Source: Phoronis ovalis (Eukaryota; Phoronida; Phoronidae). Taken from it: DNA of 14,023 nt. The position numbers and the translations under genes were made by a program. The notes below the pieces were generated by a model. It searched no databases. It saw only the letters and a program-made list of their open reading frames with translations, and was not told where the DNA came from. The stretch lies in the NCBI GenBank assembly GCA_028565635.1, contig JAOXYB010034774.1:1-14023 (forward strand), written 5' to 3'. How positions within the stretch are numbered: the stretch's first letter is position 1; each line of letters starts with the position of its first letter. Below are positions 1 to 8,559 of the stretch, piece after piece.

Positions 1-12
1 ATTAGTAATCGG

Positions 13-20
13 AATTAGTG
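13..20. repeat. Left target-site duplication AATTAGTG
   Basis: This is an exact 8-bp match to 352-359, immediately outside the inverted-repeat element. Its perfect preservation suggests an insertion that is not very old. Confidence 0.85.
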
Positions 21-80
21 CCCGGGGGGGCAGTCAATATGAAAGTGGGAACCCATGTTCCAACATGGATTTTCAAAAAA

Positions 81-225
81 GCCCCTAACGAAGTGAAATT
101 ATGAAAATAATACACCCTTAAGGAAGTGAGCTTTTTGAAGAAATAAACACCCTTAAGGAAGTGACTTTTCGGAAAAAACACCCCTAAGGAAGTGTCACAG
201 CTCCAAAAAGCACCCCTTTTCGTGA
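81..225. repeat. Degenerate tandem repeat inside the MITE, period about 33 bp
   Basis: The core CACCCTTAAGGAAGTGA recurs near 81 (as GCCCCTAACGAAGTGA), 112, 147 and 178. A decayed copy lies near 209 and a trace near 243 (GACCCTAAGCG). The spacing is about 31-35 bp, and A/T-rich spacers separate the cores. Such subterminal arrays in short transposons can be transposase-binding sites or replication-slippage products. The sequence alone does not tell which. Confidence 0.75.
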
Positions 226-251
226 TTTTAGCAAAAAAACAGACCCTAAGC

Positions 252-269
252 GCGTAACGCGCGTTACGC
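252..269. repeat. Perfect 18-bp palindrome inside the MITE
   Basis: GCGTAACGC is followed directly by its reverse complement GCGTTACGC with no spacer. It is GC-rich compared with its surroundings and sits near the right side of the element. It may be a protein-binding site or a trace of the element's structure; no function is shown. Confidence 0.7.
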
Positions 270-351
270 ACCGACGGTTCGAAAAACATAACCTTTCACA
301 CGAAATTTGTTGGAACATGCGTACCCACTTTCATATTGACTCCCCCCCGGG

Positions 352-359
352 AATTAGTG
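352..359. repeat. Right target-site duplication AATTAGTG
   Basis: This is an exact 8-bp match to 13-20, immediately outside the right terminal inverted repeat. It fixes the element boundary. Confidence 0.85.
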
Positions 360-2769
360 TCTGGACGTCGACAGCAGACATGCTGAAGGTGAAAACGTAA
401 TAATGTACAGGACACGGTTACATACCAATAGTGTTGTGCGCCTATAATATCGATGAGAAAAATCGATTCCTTTCTTTTAGTAAGTATAGATGCGATGGGA
501 AAATACAATCATCCATATCAGCTTTATCGTACGTAGATTTGATCATACACGTAATTTTTTTGGGAAACTTTTGGCCCAAGGAGATTTGTAAAATTAGTGT
601 TAGTTTTTTGTAGCTTATTCATTTTTCTTTTATTTATACAATGTAATTATTAATATTGTAATGTTTGTACTAAAACTTTCTATTCCTTTTTTACAATATA
701 TTTTTTAATGCTTACTAAAAAGTTATTATGACATCTCCAGGTAACCATATAGCATCCATCGTCTCTACTGCTTGGGGCTGAATGTAGTTCATGGAGTATT
801 AAATTAATGAGCTTTTTATCTCTTTTCCTTTCTTCTCCTGGATTGCCACGGAGGCAGTTTCAATTTGAAGTCAATATACTGTCACCTAGAAAAACAAATA
901 ACTCGGCAATGTTATTTTCATCAAAATGTGATGGCATATTGGCAAGCTACCAGATCAGCCATGTTCCTGCATATCTCCCACCAGCTACCACAAGTGGTCG
1001 GTAATACGAGTCTACGGAAGAAAAGAGTATTATTGCGGAATACTATTGTAATAATTTTGGAAAAAGGATCCAAAATAGGGACTCATTTATAAATCCAAAG
1101 TTCTCATAGCAGAGATGGTTATTGAAACACTACTCTTTATCAGATTTGTATTAAAATATTTGAATATCAAAATAAATCAAAACATAACTTAGTATTTATA
1201 TTACGTAAAAAAGTAAGCCATTTAAGTCAAATATTTAAAAACAAGCGTAACCAAGCAAGATGCCACCCTAATTACAATATTTTTTTATAAGCGTGAGTGA
1301 TATAATGCCTAACAGGATTGAAAATTTCATAATTTTGGAATGTGCCGTTTTTAGGAAAGTTTTTGTTTCACAAATCACAGTTATGATTTTCCACTGCTGA
1401 CATTAAGTATTCGAAATTAATAGATCAAACTGCTCATTTGAGTATGATCTTTATGTATTGACTAAATTAAGTAGTGGTAATCGCATGTGAACAAAACCTT
1501 TCAGAAATTTATGATATGTTTATCGAACTGGAATCTCCCACACAACCACTGTGTTACACTAATTAAAGCTGGTTGATTTTCTCACTTACGGCTCGACACC
1601 TGATGAAGTCAAACTTCATGTATAAGCTACAATCGATTAAAGGAAATATAACATTTTCAGTATACTGGTTGAACAATTGACGTTGTCAAATTAAAATAAT
1701 AAAGCGGAAAATCTAGATGAAATTACGATTAAGAAACAACTGGTAATTAGCCGTGATCAAATAAATACAAAAATTTAAACATGAATAAACTAGATTTGGG
1801 CACACGTCGAAATATATATTTAGAAAAACTGCAATATATTAAAATATTGATTCTAGTGTCATGACAGTAACAATGCGCCGGTTTTTAAAAAAGGCTTTAC
1901 ATGCACGTAAGCTCATTCACTTTTAATTTTCAAGAAAAGCGAGAACAGAAACTTCGTAAGAAGCACATTTGTCAATTTTCTTTCGCCTATAACAACATAC
2001 ATTTCTGAAATTAGAGCATTAACAATTCTTCTGTTACATATAAAGTATAGCAAGAACGAACGAAATCCAAAAAAATTAAAGAGATCACAAAAGGTCGCTG
2101 TGAAAAGTACAAGTAGTTTAACAGTTCTTTTAATCTTCTGATGCTGGAAACAAACGTACGTATCCTCAAAAGGACCATAATGCCTTTCCCTATTACCGTG
2201 TTACGTTAGCTCTTTCAGAAGAGTTCCATCTATTTAAGGTGCCCCTGTAGTGTTACTCTCAAAGGGTTGTTGGAAAGCGCTTCCCCATTTAGCCACATTT
2301 ACAGGCAATTCCTCCCATGACATGCTAGGAATAACCAGGCAATAAATAACTTCGAGACTACCTAGCTTATATAGTTGTTGTAAAGGAATGTTCAAGATAT
2401 ATTTTTCCTCTATGAAAATTTCGACAGAAGTCTCTGTCATAAGAATAAATAGTGTATTTAATCCTCCAAAACTGCTGTGTATCAATAGCCCTGTTAGTCA
2501 CAAGGCGTTTCCTTAAGTGAAAGTTTTTTTCGGCTCAAATACTCACTTACTCACAAATATAACACAATTAATTTTCCAATTTATCAGATGCAGATATCTG
2601 AAATATCTGGTCTACTGATTTCATCATGGCCGGCTAACTTACAGTTGATTTCCTTATTAATTTCGATCAAAAAATACATTTATTCTGAAAAAAGTTAGAT
2701 GGAATAAGGGATATGCACTATAATCGTTGGCTCCGACGTTAGCGCATAATTATACACAGTTGATAATTT
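360..2769. other. Non-coding AT-rich stretch, no gene recognised
   Basis: Open frames here are short (up to about 83 codons), on both strands, and none has a recognisable domain. The frame at 865-1092 (+) and the frame at 2234-2485 (-) have ordinary-looking amino-acid composition but no known motif. I treat them as chance or unidentifiable relics. A 7-bp hairpin (ATGAAGT / ACTTCAT, 1603-1619) lies near the middle. No RNA gene or transposon end was seen. Confidence 0.55.
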
Positions 2770-2796
2770 TTTGTAATATTTGTGATATTTGTAATA
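2770..2796. repeat. Three tandem copies of a 9-bp unit TTTGTRATA
   Basis: TTTGTAATA, TTTGTGATA and TTTGTAATA follow each other without gaps. It is a simple slippage-type repeat in AT-rich non-coding DNA. Confidence 0.75.
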
Positions 2797-3094
2797 TAAA
2801 ACATGGAAACTAATCAGCAGGATCGTTCACCGCAATTTATAAATAAGTTCACATTATTTGTAAACAGATTTGTGTAACAAACAGTGCTAAACAGCAAAAA
2901 TAAGTTAGCAATAACATAGGCAAATTTAAAGCATTGTTGGAAAGTACAGTTGTACATATGAAGAAAACAAAAAACTAGAAGTTCAAAAAATATATTTTGA
3001 AGTTCCCAGTCCTATTTGCATTGGTTAGTTCTGTTAGTTCCATACATCCCTTTTTGAAGATGAACAAGATAGGTTTTACCGAAGCTCGTTTATT

Positions 3095-3325
3095 TTACAA
3101 GACATCAACGTGGCTGTGCAAGCCGGATAATCTGGAACCCTCAGCTTCGGAGGCGGTTCGGGTTAAGATGATTCTCAACTGGAAGCTGCACAGAGTTTTC
3201 AGAAGAGTGTAGACACAAAAACAATATCTGTTGGAGCCCCTCCTCCCGCTAGCGGCAACGCCATGACTTGGCATGGGCTTCTTCAGCGAAGCAAAGCCCA
3301 ATTCCCGTTGAGTATAAATTAACAA
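3095..3325 (-). other. GC-richer patch with open frames on both strands, unidentified
   Basis: Base composition rises clearly here compared with the flanks, around the CCCCTCCTCCCGCTAGCGG stretch. A minus-strand frame of 76 codons spans it. Its stop codon is followed at once by an AATAAA-like sequence, read on the minus strand near 3090-3097. A plus-strand frame overlaps it, ending at 3212. No domain is recognisable in either. It could be an exon, a retrocopy fragment or a repeat-family member. The composition shift is what I see; coding status is a guess. Confidence 0.2.
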
Positions 3326-3517
3326 AAAGTAATCATTCTAGCACACTTGAGAGTTTTTTGGAAAATACTAAAGATTTGATCCTGATTAAACAAATCATTA
3401 AATGAAACAGTCTAAGTTATAATTATTTCAAGAATCTCATTTAACTATGTGTAAAGAATAAAAATGTACAAGCAACACTAACACTTTCTTACTTTTGAAG
3501 CTAGTCGCGCCAGTTAC

Positions 3518-3671
3518 CACAGCATACTTTGTCTTTCATTAACACACATTGCTTTTCTTGTCTGGGGGAAACAGCAGCATGTGGGATAGTCTGCTTCTGG
3601 ACATCCGTTCTCACCAATTATGTATATCCCTCTTTGAGCAACTCCAGCCAAAAGGAAAGGCATAAATGGAG
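3518..3671 (-). other. Weak candidate internal exon, cysteine-rich, unidentified
   Basis: Read on the minus strand, a pyrimidine-rich tract ending CTTTTTAG precedes 3671, and a GTAACT donor-like site follows 3518. The 154-bp segment between them is open as 2+150+2 bases. It encodes about 50 residues that include the cluster CPEADYPTCCCF and a further Cys. Just past the donor the frame meets a stop, as expected if that sequence were intronic. No family is recognised and there is no partner exon in view, so a chance open frame remains likely. Confidence 0.2.
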
Positions 3672-3728
3672 CTAAAAAGTGAAAGTATGTTAAGCAGGCA
3701 TTCATTGTTATCACTATATGTATAACTT
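3671..3728. repeat. Direct repeat copy 1 (57-58 bp)
   Basis: It begins GCTAAAAAGTGAAAGTATGT and is nearly identical to 3805-3861, offset by 134 bp. The differences are a 1-bp indel and a few substitutions in the last third. It overlaps the acceptor-like sequence of the candidate minus-strand exon. Confidence 0.9.
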
Positions 3729-3804
3729 CTGCTTAATTCAAAAGTTATCACCCTTCAAAATTCAACAGCTAAAATGTTTTTATTTTTTCACACCTACCTA
3801 TGGT

Positions 3805-3861
3805 GCTAAAAAGTGAAAGTATGTTAAGCAGGCATTCATTGTTTCACTATGTGTATAACTT
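3805..3861. repeat. Direct repeat copy 2 (57 bp)
   Basis: This is the near-identical partner of 3671-3728. The first roughly 40 bp match without change. The intervening 76 bp are unrelated, so this is a local segmental duplication rather than an extended tandem array. Confidence 0.9.
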
Positions 3862-3869
3862 TGCTCTAA

Positions 3870-5410
3870 GCAGATCATTTAAAAACAGCTAGAGGAAAAG
3901 TTAAAGTCTGAACACCTTATTAGAGATCCGTATTGGATGTGAATTTTGGGCAATTTTTTTTCACCCAAAGTGACCTTCTGACTATAAATTGCATAATCAT
4001 GGGAAGGACGAATAAAGTAATTTTTCACAATCCTTATATTATTATCTCTCCAAAAATGTATATATTTATTAATCTATTTTTCCGATTAACTACCCAAAAT
4101 TATCCTCAAAGTGTGAATAAGTTGCCCAAACAGGTCTAGACACATTAACACTTACATTAACACCACGTACATTAATGAGAACATCAACAATATCATCCAA
4201 AACATCTTTCTACCCCAGAACGTTCATACTACAATCATGATAAAACATGATAAAGTGTAAAGAACAGCAGCAGCAGTGAACTGAGTGAAGCTTATACTAT
4301 GCCGTGGAAACTTTAGCATTTCTTTTAAAACTGAAGTTTTTGACAATATTTTCTTCTGACCCACTATGTTCATTTTTGAATAAATGTTTGCTTTGAAAAA
4401 TACGCATCGCATGACTCTATTTTTCTTGGGCTCTTAAAGGACTTCACTGGCAAACTGTAGCAATTCCATAACTTGCTTTGCATACCAAAAAATCTTAAAC
4501 AGCCTTATGTTAATTTTAAAGGTATTTCCATGTTTTCTCAATACATTTTGCATTTAATTATGTGAACGCTTGCTATAACGTCTGGATAGTTTCAGGAATG
4601 ATGAGAATGTGCTGACTATCAATAACAAAGTTGAATGCAGTTGTAGTAGTATTAACCATTCTTTATTTATTCTAAAAGTAGACATGTAGTTATCATGACA
4701 ACTAGGTATATGCTGGACAGTAAGGCGTGGCTGTGTGAGCCACAGTGTACTTCCTCTGTATGACTGCCTATATTGCTGAGTTGTAGAAACTTACATACAG
4801 GAAAACAGCAGGTAAATATATAGCCCACTAGTGGTGGGGTTTGAGACACAATATAAACCCACGTAAAAACAATTGGTAAGTATAATAACCTACCACAATA
4901 GGAGTTTGAAATACAATACTTGTCCCAATTATATGCAAAGATAATAACTACATTAATTAATTACATTACTTCTATTTATGGAAGCTGATTTCAGTTTGCA
5001 CTTGTACCAATTTCATTAAAATTTGTTATTGTTAACTTTTCTTCAGATGTGTTAAAACGATACCTTATACATTTGATTGTGATTTCTTAAAATATTACTT
5101 ATTTCGGGGCTTGGATTATGACATATAAGGCGTGTAATAGTTTAAAATAATGTCCAAAAAAAATTATGGATGTCCCCTTTTGATTTTGTTACATTTGTTT
5201 ATTTAACGCGTAACCTTTGGAATGTTCTTGTTATTTTAAGACCACCTGGTGGCAACAGAATGAAACGTGGTAACACCAAATGCCGCTGTAAAGAAAATAA
5301 GAGTCCCACACCTTTTCCTACGGACGCCCAGTATCTGAAACCTAGCGCCCCTTTGAAAATGTGCGTCCCGGACACTGTGTAATGGGCGGACTCGCGTTTT
5401 CAGTACAAAA
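3870..5410. other. Non-coding stretch, no gene recognised
   Basis: Only short frames without known domains occur. Minor features are three spaced copies of ACATTAA at 4142-4175, the doublet CATGATAAAA/CATGATAAAG near 4237, and a short CAG run at 4266-4276. From about 5270 the sequence becomes more GC-rich, leading into the palindrome cluster that follows. No RNA gene or transposon boundary was found. Confidence 0.5.
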
Positions 5411-5416
5411 ATTATT

Positions 5417-5505
5417 GTCCTAGGAGCAGAGGCTCAGCGCCGTAGGACTCTGAGTCCTAGGACCTTCCGTCAGTGTCGTAGGACCGTGGATCTACAGTCC
5501 TAGGA
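5417..5505. repeat. Cluster of GTCCTAGGAC palindromes and half-copies
   Basis: GTCCTAGGA occurs at 5417-5425, GTCCTAGGAC at 5454-5463 and GTCCTAGGA at 5497-5505. Inverted half-copies GTAGGAC lie at 5442-5448 and 5478-5484. Full and half copies therefore alternate within 89 bp. Positions 5443-5459 form an exact inverted repeat with 8-bp arms (TAGGACTC / GAGTCCTA) around one base. It may be a degenerate minisatellite or a cluster of binding sites for a dimeric protein. Confidence 0.75.
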
Positions 5506-5687
5506 TAATCATTTAACGACCTCGGACTTGATATATACACATTGGTCAAAGCGTCTAAGATATGTCTCAGTAATAAATACACTAAAATTTCCGACCAATT
5601 TGCTACAACCCACCATGGTCTATAACAGCAGGTAATTAACCGGTAAACAAATATTGAACTCGTATTACATCCACAATTAATGGTGTA

Positions 5688-5698
5688 GGTTCGAATCC
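5688..5698 (+). promoter_or_regulatory. tRNA-type B box, possible SINE remnant
   Basis: GGTTCGAATCC matches the RNA polymerase III internal B-box consensus exactly. The flanks allow a partial T-stem (4 of 5 pairs counting one wobble). A loose A-box-like TAACAGCAGGTAATT lies about 65 bp upstream, farther than in a normal tRNA, and no acceptor stem can be formed. A T-rich tract follows from about 5740. I read this as a decayed tRNA-derived SINE rather than a functional tRNA gene; chance remains possible. Confidence 0.3.
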
Positions 5699-5724
5699 TG
5701 GTAAAGTTACTATATTTGTGCATT

Positions 5725-6985
5725 ATTACTTCATTATATTTGTCTTTATTTATTTATTTTATTTTTATTCATTATTTAAATTTTATTATTGCTCAAATTT
5801 TTTTAGCTATGATATGAATTATACATATTTTCAAATTACAGGAGTTCAAGATAGGCCAAACGGTTTTAAAGGATAACGTGAGAAGGTCAGACAGAAATTA
5901 AAATAGCTGGAAAAGAGGTACTTTCCAAAAGCAAGGCAAGTTTCAAGGCACATTTCACATGAGAGACGGAGCAGGGAAACCCCTAAAAAAGACCAACGTA
6001 AAGTTGGTGTACGGTTAACTATTCAAAAGATTCAAAGATTCAAAATATAAAGTTGGTGTATTTGGCGTTATCTGGGATATTTTTTCGTGGAATCTGTTAA
6101 CATCACTGACATTTATAAAAAAAAATAACTTTTTGATTCTTTTGAGGTGCACAACTTGTTTTATCCCAGAACCAGCTTCAAACTGTCCTAACGTTGCGAC
6201 CTCATATTTCGATCGCTATATTGGAGGAAATTTAGTTGCTTAGCAACATTTCTTTGTGAACATTCCAGGTAAATGTGAAGAACCTTTTATAACTAATGTC
6301 ACTTGCATTTTCGTTTTTCTGCTAAAAATCCGTGAATATATTAAAAAAAATCGTTTGGGAATGTTTCCCGAGTTGAATGCGAGGGAAACATTGCTTTCGA
6401 TGTAGACAGTCTGTCATGTTACAAGACTCAGTGATCAATAATTGTATTATTATATATCGAGTAGAACCTGTTGTTTTCTTCAAGTTTGTCGCCATCTTAG
6501 TATAATTGTATATGCTTTTTCCTAATATTTAGTCTCATTTAGGATTTACAAGCTAAACCTTTGAAGCAGTATGAGTGTTCTGAGCAGTTAGTTTTTTCAC
6601 AAGTTTATCTACAATACAATACAATAAATTTTATTTCTAACTTCCTCACTGACGGTAGCAAAACGGACCCTTAAATATGAAATTTAGTGCCTTAGGACAA
6701 AGTTGACCCGTTGACTCTGTACAATGCATGTCCTGGGACCATAGATTGTTTGAACATGAGTGCCTTATATATAGGCCTGTCAGATTCGACGTGTAAGGTT
6801 CTAGGACCCTATGAATACTCGAAAATGAGGACCGTCAAGATTGAACGATGCCACCAAGTGCTCATAATAATAAGCAAAACGGATATTTTTCCGGTTTAAT
6901 CGTTTTCTTTTGTTTATAGTGGGATAATAATTAACTTTCCGGATAGTTGTCACTTATCCGGGATTACAGCTTCCGAGCTGTAAAC
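5725..6985. other. Non-coding stretch with small repeats, no gene recognised
   Basis: It contains a (T/A)-rich low-complexity tract at about 5740-5790. TAAAGTTGGTGTA occurs twice (5999-6011 and 6048-6060), and an ACAAT microsatellite lies at 6611-6627. An inverted repeat CCGGATA/TATCCGG occupies 6939-6945 and 6955-6961. No protein domain was recognised in any frame. Confidence 0.5.
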
Positions 6986-6989
6986 AATA

Positions 6990-7131
6990 AAGGAAAGAAA
7001 TACTGACAAGGTGACGAAATTCTACTTCCTCACTCATCTATTACGTACAATGATCAACTAGCAGTGTAAACTAGGATATAGAATTTCATGCATCCTATGT
7101 GTAAGGAAGGAAATACTGACAAGGGAGTGAC
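6990..7131. repeat. Pair of direct repeats around AAATACTGACAAGG
   Basis: AAGGAAAGAAATACTGACAA at 6990-7009 and AAGGAAGGAAATACTGACAA at 7103-7122 differ by one base. They lie 113 bp apart, and the similarity trails into a shared GTGAC a few bases further on. They could be ends of a decayed element or a small local duplication. Confidence 0.7.
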
Positions 7132-7282
7132 TCATTTCTGCTGATACATATATTTAAGGTAAACGGAAATACATACAACCTTCAACCAAAGGCAAGGACA
7201 AGCAGTAGCATTTGTGGAACACAAATGAAGCTGACCATAACAATTATTTAAAAATAATAAAAGCAATACCAGCATATATAGT

Positions 7283-7495
7283 ATGTTTTTGCCTGAAAGC
7301 AAAACATTATTTGAAAATACATTGCCGAGTAACGATAAAATTATTCTAAAACTTTATAAAGCAATACATGCATGGTTTGTAGAAATGGGCATTTTTGGTT
7401 TTCAGTTAGCGGACCGGAGAATACCAGAAATATCAAGCTGGCTTGGTGTCTCAGCAATCCTAAGACAGTTTCAGTTTCGATTGCTCAACAGTTAA
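7283..7495 (+). other. Unrecognised 70-codon ORF, probably not a gene
   Basis: An ATG-started frame whose product has balanced composition, with an amphipathic stretch and a tryptophan pair, but no motif I can name and no signal peptide. The upstream context (AGTATGT) has A at -3. It stands alone with no clear poly(A) signal directly after it. It is listed only because it is open and ordinary in composition. Confidence 0.12.
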
Positions 7496-7624
7496 TCTGA
7501 CTGGCTCAGATCCAAACTGTTTAATCGGGTTAATAAACACTACACAATTAAATTCCCCTTAACTAATCTAGTTACTTTGCACTTTTAAACGTAAATAATG
7601 ACTTTTAACAATTCACGTAAATAG

Positions 7625-7688
7625 TTATAAAAATAGAGTAACTTTACCAATTTTTAAGTTACTTGGTAAATTTATTCTATTTTTATAA
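7625..7688 (+). repeat. Inverted repeat forming a 26-bp stem hairpin with 12-nt loop
   Basis: The arms 7625-7650 and 7663-7688 pair at 24 of 26 positions, plus one G-U when transcribed from the plus strand. That leaves a single C-U mismatch. The arms start TTATAAAAATAGAG and end CTATTTTTATAA. Size and shape resemble a microRNA precursor or a very short foldback element. The strong AT bias makes stability modest. No transcription evidence exists. Confidence 0.65.
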
Positions 7689-7689
7689 A

Positions 7690-8280
7690 ATCATAATGCT
7701 TAACAGCATGTATATCACAATTCTAAAATATGAATTATAAACAATCAACGTCTTATTATATTATATATTTCGACACCTATTTAAAAACACAAATGCCCAG
7801 GTTCAAATAATATGGATATAATACACATTTATTCTGAATAAAAAAATCAATAATACTTTTCTAACTTAATTACTACATTTTTTATTTCATAGAGATAAAT
7901 TGAAGATGCGAGTTTAACAAAACTTCTATGAAAGTTTAGCAAAATATATAACTGTAGGTATGTAAGTTTTAAAATATAAAGCATAAAGTGTGAATACAAT
8001 ATTCACCACCTTAAACGATGCAGGTTTTGTGCACATACCCCTAGCCAACTTTAGAACATAAATTTAGTTCAAAATTTGGCTTTTATTATCTGAACCTTAT
8101 CAGACAAATTAGATCTTGAGTAAAATCTTATTTATTTTAAATGGTTGCGTGTATACACATTGCTGCCAATGTGGAAGTGGTTAGCTCTCTTCTCCACTGT
8201 TCAAAATTGTTTCTAACAACTGACTAAAAAGTTTTCCTTGTCACCAACATTCTGATTTGCCCATGCATTTATATACATAT
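7690..8280. other. AT-rich intergenic DNA upstream of the deaminase-like gene
   Basis: No open frame of note, RNA gene or transposon end. It contains runs of A/T and scattered ATG-poor sequence. If the gene's promoter is local it should lie at the right end of this stretch. Confidence 0.5.
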
Positions 8281-8285
8281 ACATG

Positions 8286-8292
8286 TATAAAT
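8286..8292 (+). promoter_or_regulatory. Candidate TATA box (TATAAAT)
   Basis: TATAAAT matches the TATAWAW consensus and would place transcription start near 8316-8322. From there to 8503 there is no ATG, which suits a 5' leader. The whole area is AT-rich, so a chance match is likely enough to keep this low. Confidence 0.2.
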
Positions 8293-8370
8293 TTATATAC
8301 GTTGTGTAACACATAACATTTCTTTATAGCCTGTATTTCTTGAATTTGTAAATCTTAGCAATTCATAATA

Positions 8371-8390
8371 CTAATTTCTGCTGCCTATAG
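8371..8390 (+). other. Candidate 3' splice site in the 5' leader
   Basis: TACTAAT-like branch sequence at about 8369-8375 is followed by the pyrimidine-rich CTGCTGCC and TATAG ending at 8390. This is a well-formed acceptor. It would allow a 5'-untranslated exon further upstream to join the single coding exon. An in-frame stop at 8440-8442 rules out coding sequence continuing from that exon without further splicing. Confidence 0.3.
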
Positions 8391-8559
8391 TTGATATTTG
8401 TTTTGGTGATAGTGTTAAAAATAATTCAAATTATCAAATTAAACCGTTCCCGTTTATTTTGTGTCATCCTGTAATAACTGCGCGTACTATAAAAATAACT
8501 TCATGAAAGCGAAAAACAGAAGATCGACGAATCGAATAGCCACGCAGGTTACGAGCAAA

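Larger units (their letters stand above)
21..351. mobile_element. MITE-like non-autonomous DNA transposon with terminal inverted repeats
   Basis: The left end (21-65) starts CCCGGGGGGG and continues AGTCAATATGAAAGTGGG. The right end (308-351) is its reverse complement with one single-base indel and two substitutions over about 44 bp. The element is bounded by the 8-bp direct repeat AATTAGTG at 13-20 and 352-359, which is a target-site duplication. The duplication could be read as 9 bp with a preceding G. Eight-base duplications are typical of hAT and P superfamilies, but the CCCGGG terminus is not the usual hAT end, so I do not assign a superfamily. At 331 bp with no transposase it must be mobilised in trans. 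The interior holds degenerate tandem repeats and a perfect palindrome. The minus-strand open frame across it has no recognisable protein and looks like a by-product of the repeats. Confidence 0.88.

Noticed and set aside
2-289. A 95-codon minus-strand protein across the left end
   Set aside because: It lies wholly across a non-autonomous transposon and its apparent internal peptide repeats come from the DNA tandem array.
1600-1650. Hammerhead-like CTGATGA at about 1600 followed by a small hairpin
   Set aside because: The expected GAAA strand does not follow the stem and no closing stems I or III can be formed, so only the 7-base motif matches.
2234-2485. Minus-strand 83-codon frame as a gene or exon
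   Set aside because: Composition is plausible, but there is no recognised motif and no matching pair of splice sites I could defend.
5600-5710. A functional tRNA gene around the B box GGTTCGAATCC
   Set aside because: No acceptor stem, no proper D or anticodon arm, and the A-box-like sequence is too far upstream. Kept only as a possible SINE remnant.
8461-8502. Extending the main gene to the GTG at 8461
   Set aside because: GTG starts are very rare in animal nuclear genes, and the next in-frame ATG codons at 8503 and 8560 are better. The extra codons are only the open part of the leader.
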